Shown here: one piece after another, positions 12,101 through 24,649 of the stretch
Numbering within the stretch: position 1 is the first letter of the stretch
Layout of the letters: each line of letters starts with the position of its first letter
DNA from: Sternotherus odoratus
Taxonomy: Eukaryota; Chordata; Testudines; Kinosternidae
Length of the DNA: 64,000 bases
Assembly (NCBI GenBank): GCA_032164245.1
Contig: JAVMKO010000005.1
Span: 47,074,193 to 47,138,192 of the forward strand
Direction of reading: 5' to 3'
Program-made: the position numbers and the translations under genes
The notes under the pieces: generated by a model
Database searches by the model: none
Told to the model about the DNA's origin: nothing
What the model saw: the letters and a program-made list of their open reading frames with translations, nothing else

Positions 12101-14560
12101 CTGCAGAATGAGAGAAAACTAAAGCGAGCAGCTTCTAGACTAGACTCCCGGGGATCTGCCATTTATCTCAAGTAACCATGGTCCTCAATTCCCATCGCTC
12201 CTCCGTGTGCTTCCCCCTCCGCCACTCCTCTCTCTCAGACAAGTCCTAGGGAGGACAGGGTGCTTATAAGTGCTTTTGTTTCCAAGCCCAGATCAGTCAG
12301 CCATCCTGCGCGCAGTGTGTGGAGTCGGGGAATCCCACCTGGCAGTCTGTTCCTCAGCTAGCCGCTTGCCATTCACATGATGGCAACACCTGCAATTAAA
12401 AAAAGAGAGAGAGACTTTCGGTAAGTGTTCGAAATATTTAGCAGGCTACAGGGGCTCAAAATGGTGGGAACAGAGGGGCTGGGGTAGCAGGTGGGCATGG
12501 AAGCAGGGGAAGGGCAGTCAGATCAAACCAAGCTGCTGGCGGTAGGAAATGCACCGTCAGTAAAGGGACTCAGGTGAGCTGGGGGATGACTCTGTTGGGC
12601 TTTCTTGGAAGAGATCTGCAGGGAACAGAGATGGTGCTATTCACTGCTGGGATTGTCACACACTGTGATAACAGGAGCCTGCAGCATTTGATGTCTCCCC
12701 CCACCACGCCTTGGGTCATCTAGGGCACTGGGCACAGGAGAGGAATCCCCTCCTACCCAAATCTCCCTCTCTTAAGCAGCAGCAAATGGGGCTCACTTCC
12801 CCCCTTTTAACCTACTCTTGTCATAATAATGTTGCTGCCCCCACTCCCCCATTGCCTGCTTCCTTGTGGACTCTAGGGCTACTGCAGTCCCCACTCCCAA
12901 GGAAAGCCTCTCCAATTGCAGCTAGCTCTCTCGCCCCTCCACCCTTGGAATGACACCATCCCACATTGCCCGGCTCCTGCTTCCTGAGGCTGCCCTGATT
13001 CCCACAGGAGACCTGAGCTCTCAAACTAATGCCTGCTCGAGTCCCGAGGGATGCTGTCATTTTAACAACAGAGGACACGTACTCCCCACATGCATACCGT
13101 GAGCTATACACGGGTGCCCAGCAGTGATGCCTTTGCCCTGCATAGGAACTCAGCCACCCAGCCGAGTCGTCCAGCTTTCACTTGAACATATACACACTCT
13201 GCCAGTGGTATGTATGTGCCTGACTGACAACCCTCGAGACTACGGATCTACCTAACCGGCTCCTCAATGAATCACCAGTGCAAACCTTCCCATGGGACCA
13301 ATGTGCCTCATATACTGATCTGGGGGCCTTCTAAGGATGAGAGGGGAGTTCAATTAATCTTTGGTCTCTGCCGAGACAACCACCAAGGTCAATTAGTGCC
13401 AAGTGACTGGATGGTGATAGGGGTGGGAACACCTGCTTACAGCTCCCACTTCCCTCTCGATTTCACGTAGGCCACTAAAGAGCATCATGCTATCTTTCAG
13501 TCCCACAACAGTCTGGGTGCATTTGGGCCAGGTTACAGGTTAAAGCTGTAGATCTCATTACCGATCCCCAGCTCTCCTGTTATTTCCATACCAGCAGCCT
13601 TGTTTCACCACATGCTGTTATTTTTACAGGAAAAGATCCCCAGGAGGACAGACAAGCTCCAACCCTTCCAAGATGCAAACACCAGGGAATTTGCAAGATC
13701 TGCCCTGATTTCAAAATCACTGCTTCTTTCTCCTTGGTAGAAACATGGTTCCCTAATGCAAAGCAGCTTCCCAGGAACTCCCAGGATAACATTACATTTG
13801 GGGAGTACACGAGTCTTACTCATTTTCATGCACACCCACCCCTTCCCAGCCTGGCAGATGCTGAACAAGCCCCATGGCCCTGTCACAAGGAAGTACCAGT
13901 TGTCCCACACCGCGTCAGTCACAAATTCACAATGAGCTCTTTCTGAAAGTCACAAATAAACCTACCTCACCCTATGCAACTGGTACAACACGTCACAGCT
14001 GTTTACCAGCAACGATGAGAAGAGAAACGAGAGGCTACTGAAGTGGACCATTCAGCACCTTTTCCTTGTGTCTCCTTCTTTTTAGCCTTTTTGCTCAGAT
14101 TTTTATTATTCTAACTGCTTGGTTCTATTTGTCTCCGATTGTAAAACAGACACAGGGTCTGCTTATCAAAGAAGGGCTTTAAAATCAACTCCCACCAGAG
14201 GAGAAATGGCTCATGATTCAAAGATGCTGAGTTTGTAATGTGCATTTTGCAATAGAAAAAAACTACATCAGGGAAAAGATCAATTCGCAGCTGGGACCAA
14301 AAGTCAAACTGTAAAGGTTCCCACCAGGCTAGTTTCTAAACTCTTGGTATTACTTGTGACAGAGTTGACAAAGTAAGTGGGCTGATAATGATATAAACAC
14401 ATAGCACCACCACCTTTTACCTGCAGGATGGGGTCAGAAGGCTCTTTACGATCATTAAAATTCACAGTGCCTTTTGATCTCTGTTCATCGAGGCAGAGAC
14501 CACTTCTTTGCATGGGTCTGTGCAGTGACTAACACAGTGAGGCTCCAAACCTGATAGAAG
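12101..14560. other. Upstream of NDST2 start; no recognised gene
   Basis: Probably the first NDST2 intron. I found no convincing noncoding exon, CpG-rich promoter or second gene. A possible T-rich acceptor at 12101-12103 is noted with the 5' UTR. Confidence 0.45.
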
Positions 14561-14566
14561 ACATTC

Positions 14567-14630
14567 TTTACACATGGGGAAACTGAGGCACAGCAAGGGT
14601 GACTTGCTCAAGGTCACAATGGAAGGGTGA
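14567..14630 (-). repeat. MIR-type SINE fragment
   Basis: acatggggaaactgaggcac followed by a region reading 'tgacttgctcaaggtcac' is the MIR core in reverse orientation. It is old and truncated. Confidence 0.7.
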
Positions 14631-14639
14631 GGACTTAGA

Positions 14640-15540
14640 GACCCAAGAATCCTGCTTCCCCATCTCCTGCTGTAATCCTAGACAGCCTTCTTCACTGACA
14701 GAGCTGGATTTGGAAGTCCAGCCCAGCCAATAGGAAGATGCTGCATTCCCTTCATCACACACTGACTATTTTTGAAAGCCTGGATTCTAGAGGAGGATAC
14801 TTGGGAAGAGGGGAGCTCAGCACCTCTGAAAATCAGTCTCTTAAGTGTCTCAAAGTTGGACATTCAAAAATGCAATACCAAAACTCACTGGCCCTGACTG
14901 AAAAACAATCAAGAAAATGACTTTTCTGCATCCACTGTGAGTCTTCCCGCACTAACTCTGCAAAGGGGGCTCCAGCACCATCACCCTCTTGTTTGGCACC
15001 AGAACTCCAGAGGCTCTTTACATTACATGGGACAGCACTGAAAGGAACTAGTGTTAAAAAAAAAAGAGAGTACAATAGCTGGACAGAAAGAGCCAATGCA
15101 CTATGTCCTTCCTATCAGGGAAGTTTCTGCTCTACAGTTGGGTCTACCAGGCATTACAACCCACATGTCAATGGGCATTAATTGCTATGAGAAACACACT
15201 TTACTCTGCTTACACAAATGCACTTCCCAAGCCCCCTTGGGTCCTTGGATACTCAATCCTGCCTGTGAGAAGGGGTTTTAGGACTGAGAAGACAACTCCA
15301 TACCACAGAGCTCACCTTTTCCTCATCCCCCTTGGGCTGCCAGGGAACACACATCTCCATATACATGGCACAAGTGGTTCCTTTTCAAGAATGGCTTTAA
15401 GAAGAACATAAGGAGGTATTTGGAAGCCAAGGACCCCATGGGCTGCACACAGAGGTTACCAAATAAATTCTGATTGGACAGAATTTGCAACCCAGGGGCC
15501 ACTATAAAGGAAGAGCCTTGGGCACTGATCTTTAGGGAAG
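14640..15540. other. No recognised feature
   Basis: Short open frames only, none matching a known domain. The right end may include an unrecognised 5' part of the following CR1 copy. Confidence 0.4.
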
Positions 15541-15544
15541 CCTG

Positions 15545-16608
15545 ACCAAGGGCAAGTCATGCCTGACTAACCTAATTGCCTTCTATGATGAGATAATTGG
15601 CTCTGTGGATGAGGGGAAAACAGTGGAACTGTTATTCCTTGACTTTAGAAAAGCTTTTGATACGGTCTTCCACAGTATTCTTGCCAGCAAGTTAAAGAAG
15701 TATGGGCTGGATGAATGGACCATAAGGTGGGTAGAAAGCTGGCTGGATCGTCGGGCTCAACGGGTACTGATCAATGGCTCCATGTCTAGTTGGCAGCCAG
15801 CATCAAGCGGAGTGCCCCAGGGGTCGGACCTGGGGCCTGTTTTGTTCAATATCTTTATCAATGATCTGGAGGATGGTGTGGACTGCACCCTCAGCAAGTT
15901 TGCAGATGACACTAAGCTGGGAGGAGTGGTAGATATGCTGGAGGGTAAGGATAGGATACAGATGGGCCTAGACAAATTAGACTCTATTAGATGATTGGGC
16001 CAAAAGAAATTTGATGAGGTTCAACAAGGACAAGTGCAGAGTCCTGCACTTAGGATGGAAGAATCCCATGCACTGCTACAGACTAGGAACCAAATGGCTA
16101 GGCAGCAGTTCTGCAGAAAAGGACCTAGGGATTACAGTGGACAAGAAGCTGGACATGAGTCAGCAGTGTGCCCTTGTTGCCAAGAAAGCTAATGGCATTT
16201 TGGACTGTATAAGTAGGGGCATTCCCAGGAGATCGAGGGACATGATCGTTCCCCTCTATTCAACATTGGTGAGGCCTCATCTGGAGTAGTGTGTCCAGTT
16301 TTGGGGCCTACACTACAAGAAAGATGTGGATAAATTGGAAAGAGTGAAGCAGAGGGCAACAAAAATGATTAGGGGGCTGGAGCACATGACTTACAAGGAG
16401 AGGCTGATGGAATTGGGTTTGTTTAGTGTGCAGAAGAGAAGAACGAGGGGGGGGGGGATTTGATAGCTGCTTTCAACTACCTGAAAGGGAGCTCCAAAGA
16501 GGATGGATCTAGACTGTTCTCAGTGGTAGCAGATGACAGAACAAGGAGTAATGGTCTCCAGTTGCAGGGTGGGAGATTTAGGTTGGATATGATTCTATGA
16601 TTCTGACA
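15545..16608 (+). mobile_element. CR1 LINE, 3' half with broken reverse transcriptase
   Basis: A 5'-truncated CR1 non-LTR retrotransposon. The frame from 15605 carries the RT palm: [12 protein letters not shown] (motif A), [20 protein letters not shown] (motif B) and [10 protein letters not shown] (motif C, with FADD). A stop at 15992 and a frame change are followed by the thumb region at 16011-16289 ([45 protein letters not shown]). The 3' untranslated part follows, with a G-run at 16448-16457, and the copy ends at the CR1-style ATGATTCTATGATTCT tail near 16605. It is not functional. Confidence 0.92.
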
Positions 16609-16609
16609 G

Positions 16610-17810
16610 TATATCATCAAAAAACAGCTTGGAAAGCAGCACTAGTTCACTTTCCTGATTCTATTCACCTATCTATTCACCCTCCCCTGTGAGTGCTGAA
16701 CCATGTCTCTCTACAACACAGCACTGTACCTTCAGTCTTCTGGTTATACTTCTCAAAAGAAGAACCGCAAGACAACGGGATTGTTCTTTTTCAAGTTGGG
16801 GTGAGCTGGGATTTAAGCTACCCTGCTGCACCTGCAGTGCCCAGCTGAGGGGCACGAGGGAAGGATACCCCCTGCACTAGGGATTTCTGAATCATGTGAG
16901 TGTTTGGATAACAATGACTCCATTCAATGGTCCAGCGATGCTCCCAAACAAGCCCCCATTTGTTACATGGGTGAGCGCAAAAAAACAAATTAAAGAGAGG
17001 CCTGTAATCAAATTGCTGCTCAAGAATCTGTCAGCTCTGATCTCTCTAACAAGGCCTCCCAGCTAGAGGGCATGCCAACTGGCACACCCTGCACGGAGCT
17101 CTTTGGGGACTGCTTCAGCTGGTTTAGTTAAGGGGAAAAAAAAAAAAAAAACCACACACAACTAAAATTGCATCAGAAATGGGAAGGAGTCATCTAGCAG
17201 CCACCCCGACCCAAACTGCAAAGCGCAGGCCGATTTCCAGGGGGAGGAATTAACCGTTTCCTCTTACAGGAAAATAAATGACCTGTCCTATCCTGTGTGA
17301 TGGGTCAAACTCATAAGGCTCGATCACTTCAGAAATATCAAGTTCATGGAGAAGTCAGGGTCTGTTCCAGTCTGGGTGTAAGTTTGCCAAGACTGCTCGA
17401 TTCTCAAAAGGTATAGAAGCAGGAGGTCAGAATGTGCAGCCAGGACTAAAAATGACACTAGTCCAAGGTCCCAGACTCACTGTGTTCAGTCCTGCCACAG
17501 AAGCACTGCTAGCTGAATGCACCAGTGACAGTTTTAAGGTCAGCTATCTCACAAATCACCAAGGCTAAACCAAATGCGTTGTGCCACTTTGAAGCGAAGA
17601 TTTTCAATTCCATAGTGACCCACAGCATTCATGTAGAATTTCAGCTGTTTGTGAAACACGTACTAAAATCATATTGCAACTTAGCAGATTAAAAGCAAAA
17701 TAGTAATCAGAATGATGTGGTTTTAGATCTGCTATGCAGCCATCTACAAAGGCCTGGAAATTATTTTGTGGGATCCGTGCAAAAAGCTTTCAAGACCTGT
17801 ACATGTTCCT
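16610..17810. other. No recognised gene
   Basis: Single-copy-looking sequence with an A-run at about 17134-17151. Nothing recognised. Confidence 0.4.
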
Positions 17811-17814
17811 AAAC

Positions 17815-18512
17815 CAGGGGTGGGCATACTACGGCCCACAGGCCCATCCTGCCCGGTCCCTCAACTCTTGCCCGGCCTGGCCCCTCCACTGCTATCTCCC
17901 CTCCCCGCAGCCTCAGCGTGCTGCTGGAGCAGTGCTCTGGCCCACTGCTCCTGCGCAATGCTGTGGCTGGCTCTGGCGGGGTCTGAGCTCCTGTCGCGCT
18001 GAGCGGCATGGTAAGGGGGCGGGGCAGTGTGGTCTAGCTCCAGACGTGCTGCTCTGAGCAACATTGGGTAAGGGGACTGGGCCGGGAGCTTGGATAAGGG
18101 ATAGGGGGTCCCAGTCGGTGGTCAGCAGGGGACAGGGAGCAGGGGGTAGTTGGATGGCGTGGAGGTTGGGGGGGGGGATTAGGGGATAGGGAGCGGCGGG
18201 AGGGGGGGGCTGGATAGGTCTGGGAGTCCCCGGGGTCTGTCAAGGGGCAGAGGTGTGGATAGGGGTCGGGGCAGTCAGGGGAGCAGGGGCGGTTGGATAG
18301 GGGGTGGGGTCCTGGAGGGGCAGTTAGGGTGGGGGTGTCTTGGGAGAGGGTAGTCAGGGGACAAGGAGCAGGGGATTTAGATAAGGGGTGGGGTCCTGGG
18401 GGGGTGTTAGGAACACAGGGTCTGTGGAGGGGGTGGTCAGGGGACAAGGAGCAGAGGGGGTTGGATGGGTTGGGGTTTCTGGGGGAGGGCAGTCGGGGGG
18501 GGGGGCAGGACA
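17815..18512. mobile_element. Degenerate hAT nonautonomous element with G-rich minisatellite
   Basis: Opens with CAGGGGTGGGCATACTACGG, the same terminus as the element at 29944, followed by a GC-rich body. From 18070 it becomes a G-rich decayed repeat built on 'ggggtcctgggggg' and 'ggggacaaggagcagggg'. The second terminus is not recognisable, so the right end is approximate. Confidence 0.6.
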
Positions 18513-20437
18513 TTAAGGTGCCCAGACACTGGAACCCATCTGAGATTCATGGTATGCCCAAGGACAGGAGAGATATCAACAGTCTGATAACATCAGCAAG
18601 AACCCCTGTCCAGCACCAAAGACCCACCTTCTGACTGCACTGCAGAAGGCTCACTGTCTTAGGGAACAACTTTTCTGGTGCAATATTTCCCCCCCCCCCT
18701 CTCTTCCTGGTCATTAATCATCACCTAATGGATTTCTAGACCCCATAATGGCAGGCTCCTCTCCTTTGCAAAATGACTCCAGTTCCATGCTCTCCTCCCT
18801 ACACTTCCTATGCAACAAGAGCTGCACTGGACACCAAAGACATAGCACAAACTGGTTTATACAGTAGTTACAGAAGCTAATTGATTTTCTAGTCCATTCC
18901 ATTCCACCTTAATACACCATTCCCAGGGACCACGGCATTTCTTTTTTAAGAATAAGCATTTTTTTAAAAGTAGAAATTCCAAATTCTTGGTACCAACAGG
19001 ATAAAAACAAAACAAAAGTACCTTGTTTGTCAGCTCCGTAGTGGAGCAAAACTGTGGGACACCCCTGCCTCTCCCCTCTCTGTTTCAGTACTAGGATCTG
19101 GAACTACCTGACAATGGTTAGCACCCATGCATGACTCCCTCTCTCCTGTGGCTGTGCAGTGTCTGGTCAGCAGTATAGACAGGGCATAGCTCCAACTGTC
19201 AGCCCTTGGGTAGGCAGGAGGCTGATTACTCTTTGTGGGAAAGGTAATGAGCCTGGTGTGGTCTCTGGGGTCTGTGTGTTCAATCACAGCTCATTGTGAG
19301 GGTGAGGGTAGAGCCATAACTGACACCCATTGCCAGCCAGCACCAAAGTCTTGGACAGACAAGGTCCAAAGAATGGAGAGCTCTGGAGGGAGACCAGCTC
19401 AGGCAAGAAGCACCAGCAGTTGCTGCTTTGACAGACACTGAGACATTCAAACCAGTTCTGTGATCTGCCTGGGCAAGTCACCCTGAGGAGACAGGCCTCT
19501 TCTGGCAGGGATCCAAGGTTAGTGGGGAAGCTGCCAGCTGGCCGACAGGCCCAGAGGCAAGTGAGGAGAAGGGCTGGAAAAGGAGATAGCAATTACTTCT
19601 CTTCAGACAGGTGTGTAACTTCACACCCCCTGCATTAGCTCAGCCTGCATTAACTCCGCCCAGAGCAGAACAGAAGGGAACTGAGCAGTAACCTGGAGCT
19701 CAAAGTCACACTGCCAGATCTCTGAGATGCTTGCTAATCTGCAGCAGGGCAGCTCCCAGCTTTCTGCCAGGGGTGCGGCTGCACAGGACCCCAGGATTCC
19801 CAGGGGCTCTGGCTGTCAGCAGCTCCTTCCAGCACACTCTTCTGACCTCCCACTCTCATGACTGGCACCCTGATCCAAGCCACACACTCCTCCTGGCCTC
19901 ATCCCACTGACACACACTCCAATGTCATCCTCCCAGCTGTCAAATACTTTCCTGATAAGCACCTTCAGCCAGGCCAGCTGCAGGCCAATCCCCACCAACC
20001 TGCTATGCTGATTGTCTCTATGGTGTCACTACACCTAAAGTTGACCTGACTCATTTTCCTAGAGCCAGGAACTTCAGACTGTTGCATGCACCAATGTGCC
20101 GCTGGGGTTGGCCTTCAGCACGAGCTGGGAGGGGAAGTCAATCTGTCCCCACCTGGCATCCCAGATACACAAATCAGAAAACAAAAGAAACCTTTACAAA
20201 CAAAACTTAGATACTGCAGCATTCAGCAATTTTGCTGCTACCTACCCCAGCGAAAGGAATGCAGGGAGGCAGCTTGCACAGCCAACTACACACATTGGCT
20301 GGAATGAAAAGGTGTCTGTCTGTCTGTCTGTCTGTCTGCTTGGTGGCTGACCAAGCCCTAAAATTAGAAAGAAGAGGGATTTTCCTCACAGTTTAGGAGT
20401 CACAGGTATCCAAGTGGAACCTTCACTTCCTCACCTC
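18513..20437. other. No recognised gene; short (TGTC)n at about 20317-20338
   Basis: Mixed sequence with short unrelated frames. A small TGTC tetranucleotide run lies near 20317-20338. Confidence 0.4.
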
Positions 20438-20440
20438 ATA

Positions 20441-21499
20441 GGGTATGATTAGACTACAGGGTGTAGCGCTGTTTTTTATAGCGCTTCCCTATTTAGCGCT
20501 ACAGGTGTTGCGCTAGAGAGTGTGCATACTGAAGCCCTCTAGCGCCAAAGAGTGAACAGATTATCCGCGCTTCTGGCGGTACTGAGAGTACCGAGATAGG
20601 GCAGGTATCCCACAGAGCACCTCTTCTGAAATCTGGCACAGTGCCTTGTGGGGAAGGGGGCGTTTTTTGCTGCCATTCTGCATCCGGCTAAAACTCAGCC
20701 CGCCCACCACAGCCCTGCCGCCCGCAGCGGCGGGGATCTGACAGCCCTGCCGCCCGCAGCAGCAGGGGACCCCACAGCCCTGCCATCCGCTTCGGCGGAG
20801 TCCGGCAGCCCTGCCGCCCGCAGCGGCGGGGGATCTGACAGCCCTGCCGCCCGCAGCGCCAGGGGACCCGGCAGCCCTGCTGCCCGCAGAGGCAGGGGAC
20901 CCGGGACAGCTGCGGGGACCCGGCAGCCCTGCCGCCTGCAGAGGCAGGGGACCCGGGACAGCGGCGGGGACCCGGCAGCCCTGCCGCCCGCAGAGGCAGG
21001 GGACCCGGGACAGCGGCGGGGACCCGTCAGCCCTGCCGCCCGCAGAGGCAGGGGACCCGGGACAGCGGCGGGGACCCGGCAGCCCTGCCGCCCGCAGAGG
21101 CAGGGGACCCAGGACAGCGGCGGGGACCCGGCAGCCCTGCCGCCCACAGAGGCAGGGGACCCGGCAGCCCTGCCCGCAGTGGCGGGCCGGTTTTAATTTC
21201 AAAATGGGGTCACCTGAGGACGGGACAGAAGAGTTTTAAATGGTGGCCAGAGAGGATGTAATTGGGAATTCTGGGCCAGGATGCTGGAGGCTCATTATCA
21301 CGCAAGGGGTGTGCACATTGCAACCCTTGTGCTAAAACGGTAACGCTAAAAGCTTTATGCCTCTCGTTTTGAGGTTTACCAGTAGCGCTTTAAACCGTCA
21401 GTAAAAGCGCAAAATGTGCCTCTTAAGTGTGTTCGGGCAGTGAAATTGTAGCGCTAAAGAAGGGTTTTAGCGCTACAAAGCCCCAGTCTAACCATACCC
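20441..21499. mobile_element. AGCGCT-rich MITE carrying a GC-rich minisatellite
   Basis: Ends GGGTATGATTAGACT and AGTCTAACCATACCC are inverted repeats, flanked by ATA on both sides (20438-20440, 21500-21502). This is a 3-bp duplication as in Harbinger-like elements. Both subterminal regions are studded with tagcgct/agcgcta. The core at about 20700-21180 is a tandem repeat with a 52-bp period. The long frames on both strands over the core are repeat artefacts. Confidence 0.75.
20770..21176. repeat. 52-bp tandem repeat (minisatellite)
   Basis: Unit contains gcagccctgccgcccgcaga followed by a ggcaggggacc block. Landmarks at 20941, 20993 and 21045 give a 52-bp period. About six or more copies, more degenerate on the left. 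Confidence 0.9.
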
Positions 21500-21502
21500 A
21501 TA

Positions 21503-22589
21503 GAGACAGAACTCTCACTTCAGGATATTAGCCCATTCCAAGGGCTCTATCCCTTTATTCTGGGATTCTCTTCCCTTCTTCCCCTCTGCCGTTCCTCACT
21601 CTCTCAGACCCCCACACCAACTGCTTGGAGTGGTGGGGAAGAGGAACAATGCACAGGCTCCTTGTTCCCCACACAAAGACAGAGCCGTGAATGAAGCGCC
21701 CCAGCCCCACTTGAATGATGAGTCAGGTTCCCCCAAAACCTGGGATATGTCCACACTAAGCACAGGTTCCCCAGAACACTAGCCATCAACCCAAATTCTT
21801 TACCATGTAAAATCCCTCCGCTTTGGACATGAGCACAGGGGAAATAGCCTCTGTGCCTTCAGCATTAGATATGGACACGGATCTACCCTCCATTCCCTAA
21901 CAAGCCTCCCTGCCACCACTCAGACAGAAGACTGGTGAAGAGAACAAATAGCTCTTTCTGCAACCATCCTCTGACAGATAATATAACCAGGCAGGGAGAT
22001 GCAGCAAGCACCAAATACAGGAGTTCAGTAGATCTGAGGTGTCTCAATGAGAGCACCCCACTGGAGCATCCAAAATCAGGGCCACTTTCAAAATTTGTCT
22101 GTAAATAGCCATGAAACCAGTCCAAATGTCCTACCGCTTTTCCCTTTCTTTGAGTGTTTCCTCTTAAAATCCCGTCTTTCACCATCAAGATCAAGCCTAG
22201 TCTGTATTCAGTCTCTTACACATCCTTGCTGAGGGGCTGTGCCTTGCACCGCCCTGACAGAGGGACTCCAGGATCTAATATGTCTTTCCCACCTAGAACA
22301 TCTCAGTGCATACAATGGTAGGAATAAGTTATGTCAGTGTAAGAACCGTTGTACTGAAATCTCCTGTGAGACAGAGGAAGAAAGCTCCAGCAGAGGGTGA
22401 AAACCACCAGAAAGGCCTCCATGCTTACCTGCCCTTGTGGTTTAAACCTTACAATTACAAGGGAGCCACAATTTGCTTAGGTTTGCAAAAGAACAAGTTG
22501 CATGGCTGTGTACCAAGGCTCCTTTCTCCCCCCTCCCCATTCCATGGCTGGCTTGTATGAATGGGAAGCTTCCAGCAGGCAAAGCACAC
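21503..22589. other. No recognised feature
   Basis: No exon, RNA gene or repeat recognised. Confidence 0.4.
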
Positions 22590-22601
22590 AGTTAAAGGGA
22601 T

Positions 22602-22817
22602 AACAAAGTCCTGTGGCACCTTAAAGACTAACTATAAAGTTTTGAAGCATGAGCTTTCGTGGGCTAATACCCACTTCGTCGGATGCAGGCAGTGGCTCCA
22701 ACGAAGTGGGTATTAGCCCACGAAAGCTCATGCTTCAAAACTTTATAGTTAGTCTTTAAGGTGCCACAGGACTTTGTTACCTCTGCTATTCCAGACTAAC
22801 ACGGCTACCTCCCTGAT
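22602..22817 (+). mobile_element. Foldback Penelope-like element insertion
   Basis: Flanked by a 12-bp direct repeat AGTTAAAGGGAT (22590-22601 and 22818-22829). The left arm (22602 to about 22680) is the reverse complement of 22700 to about 22778. The right arm continues into the complete PLE tail (ctctgctattccagactaac, acggctacctccctgat). The arms meet at the hairpin gtgggtattagcccac. It has no coding sequence. The pattern is a tail copy preceded by an inverted partial copy of itself. Confidence 0.92.
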
Positions 22818-22829
22818 AGTTAAAGGGAT

Positions 22830-24352
22830 GTTTGTCTTACCATTCAGTTCTTGATGGGCAGACCTCCAGCTAAGCACACAGAACTCTGATCCCTTTGGGG
22901 TAGGGGCACTGTTAAATATAACCTGGAATATTTTCTTTAAAGAAAAAGAAACCAGATCCTAAACCCAAGCAACTCCACCCGTTATTCCACGGGATGCATA
23001 CGTGCTTTCCAAGGTCTCTCCTCAGGAAACAAGGTGACCCCCCTGGAAGCCCCATCTGTGGAAAGATGTTAGGGTTCTATGGCTATTCCCTTCACCACAT
23101 GATCAACTCCCCAACAATATCTGCCCCATAGGGGCCTAGAGGGCAGGCAGGTGAGGGCTTGCTCAGGGAGATGAATCAGCCCAGTCTGAGCTACAAGGGG
23201 GACTTTGCACCTGCAGGACAGTCCAAGGCCTAATTATGAAGGGTATTGGTCTGGGCCCAGCTACTGTGAGGTCTGGGACACATAGGGATCCAGTGTAATT
23301 GGTCAAACTTGAAAAGTGGCATGAAGTTGGCATTAATAGTCCTTGCTAAATCAAGCAGCCATTTCAAGCCCCAATCCATTTGCTTCTCATGTCCCAAACC
23401 CCATTAATTAATGCACTGGGATTTGAGAGACAAAATGCACATTTTGGCAGGTTTGGGGCTGCTCTTAACTTTGTGAAATTATGTTAGCACTGCAGAGACA
23501 GAGGAATGCAATATAACAAGCAGTCTGGGAGAGGATCCCAGTGCCAGGAATAGAAATTCCCTTCCACACACACACACACACACACACACACAAAGCTGTG
23601 AAAGGTGTCTGACACCTTGGCACATCCTATCCCCACTATCTCCTCTGCTCTTCACACATGGCATCTTTCATGCTACAGAACCCCCTAGGGTGTGAAATCT
23701 CCCTGTCACCCTGCAAATTCAGGATCTTGGGGATAAGCGTATGCTGCTGCTATAGCTTTTGCAGACTGGGCCCAAAGTGCAGAGCCCAAACTGGGCCACT
23801 GGGGGTCCATATAATCACATCCCGTAGCCAGGGCTAGCTTCAGTATTCACAGGCTCAATAATGTTAAGGGGCTAAGGGAGGAAAGAATTATGTGCTCTCC
23901 CAAGAAAGCATCTTATAATGCTGATGTTGGATACTAGGTCACTGCTATAGGCTCTGGTGCTGACTATTGCTTTAAAAGCAGCTGACAAAACATGATGGGG
24001 AGGTGGGGAAATGTAAAGTACCTTCCTTACAGGAAGGTCTGCTTTGGTCTGGTCTCCCTTTAGAGACAGTCTCATCAAGAATGAAAAGGAACAGGATTCT
24101 ATTTAAGCTTTTCATACCTGTTTAACCGGTTTCTGGGAGGTTAGTGTCTTTTATTAACTGTAATACACTAGTACCCAGAGGCCCCAATCAAGATCAGAGT
24201 TTCGGTAGGCTGGGTATTGGATAGCAAGACGCAGCCCAGTTACAAACAGCTTACACCCTAAATTAAGACAAAATGTAGTAAGCGAATGTTACAAGGAAGG
24301 GAAGGGTGAGGATAACCATGGTTTCGGTGACAGGAAGATGAGTTACACAGAC
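22830..24352. other. No recognised gene; short (CA)n at about 23564-23592 and an old repeat at 24150-24330
   Basis: Contains a short CA run. The stretch at 24160-24330 contains 'cccagaggccccaatcaagatcag', which looks like a dispersed old reptile repeat of unknown name. No exon recognised. Confidence 0.4.
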
Positions 24353-24355
24353 TAA

Positions 24356-24646
24356 GGGGTTGTCTACTATGCAGCTTTTAGCAACAAGGCTGTCTTTACA
24401 CAGCTTTGTCACTAAAACTCAGTGTGTGTGTGTGAACGTTCTCTGTCAGTATTTTGTCGGCACTTTTGTCGACAAAATACTTCCAGCCCCGTGAGCGGCA
24501 GTAGCTTTGTCAGCAGAAGAGTGCTCCTGCAGACAAAGCCACGTTCCCCCTGCCACTTGCGTCGGCAAAACTTTCACGAGGCGGCTTTTTTAAGTACCGG
24601 TGAAAGACAAAAGTTTTGTTGACAATATTGCAGTGTAGACAAGCCC
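24356..24646. mobile_element. MITE with gtcgacaaaa-type interior
   Basis: Left end GGGGTTGTCTACTATGCA and right end TGCAGTGTAGACAAGCCC are inverted repeats, flanked by TAA and TTA. The interior repeats ttttgtcggc, cttttgtcgacaaaatac and kin, as in the element starting near 62811 at the right end of the window. No transposase. Confidence 0.7.
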
Positions 24647-24649
24647 TTA

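Noticed and set aside
20770..21176. Regular direct repeats resembling a CRISPR array
   Set aside because: Units are contiguous without unique spacers, and the DNA is vertebrate.
20561..21202. Opposed 182- and 213-residue frames
   Set aside because: Artefacts of the 52-bp minisatellite inside a MITE.
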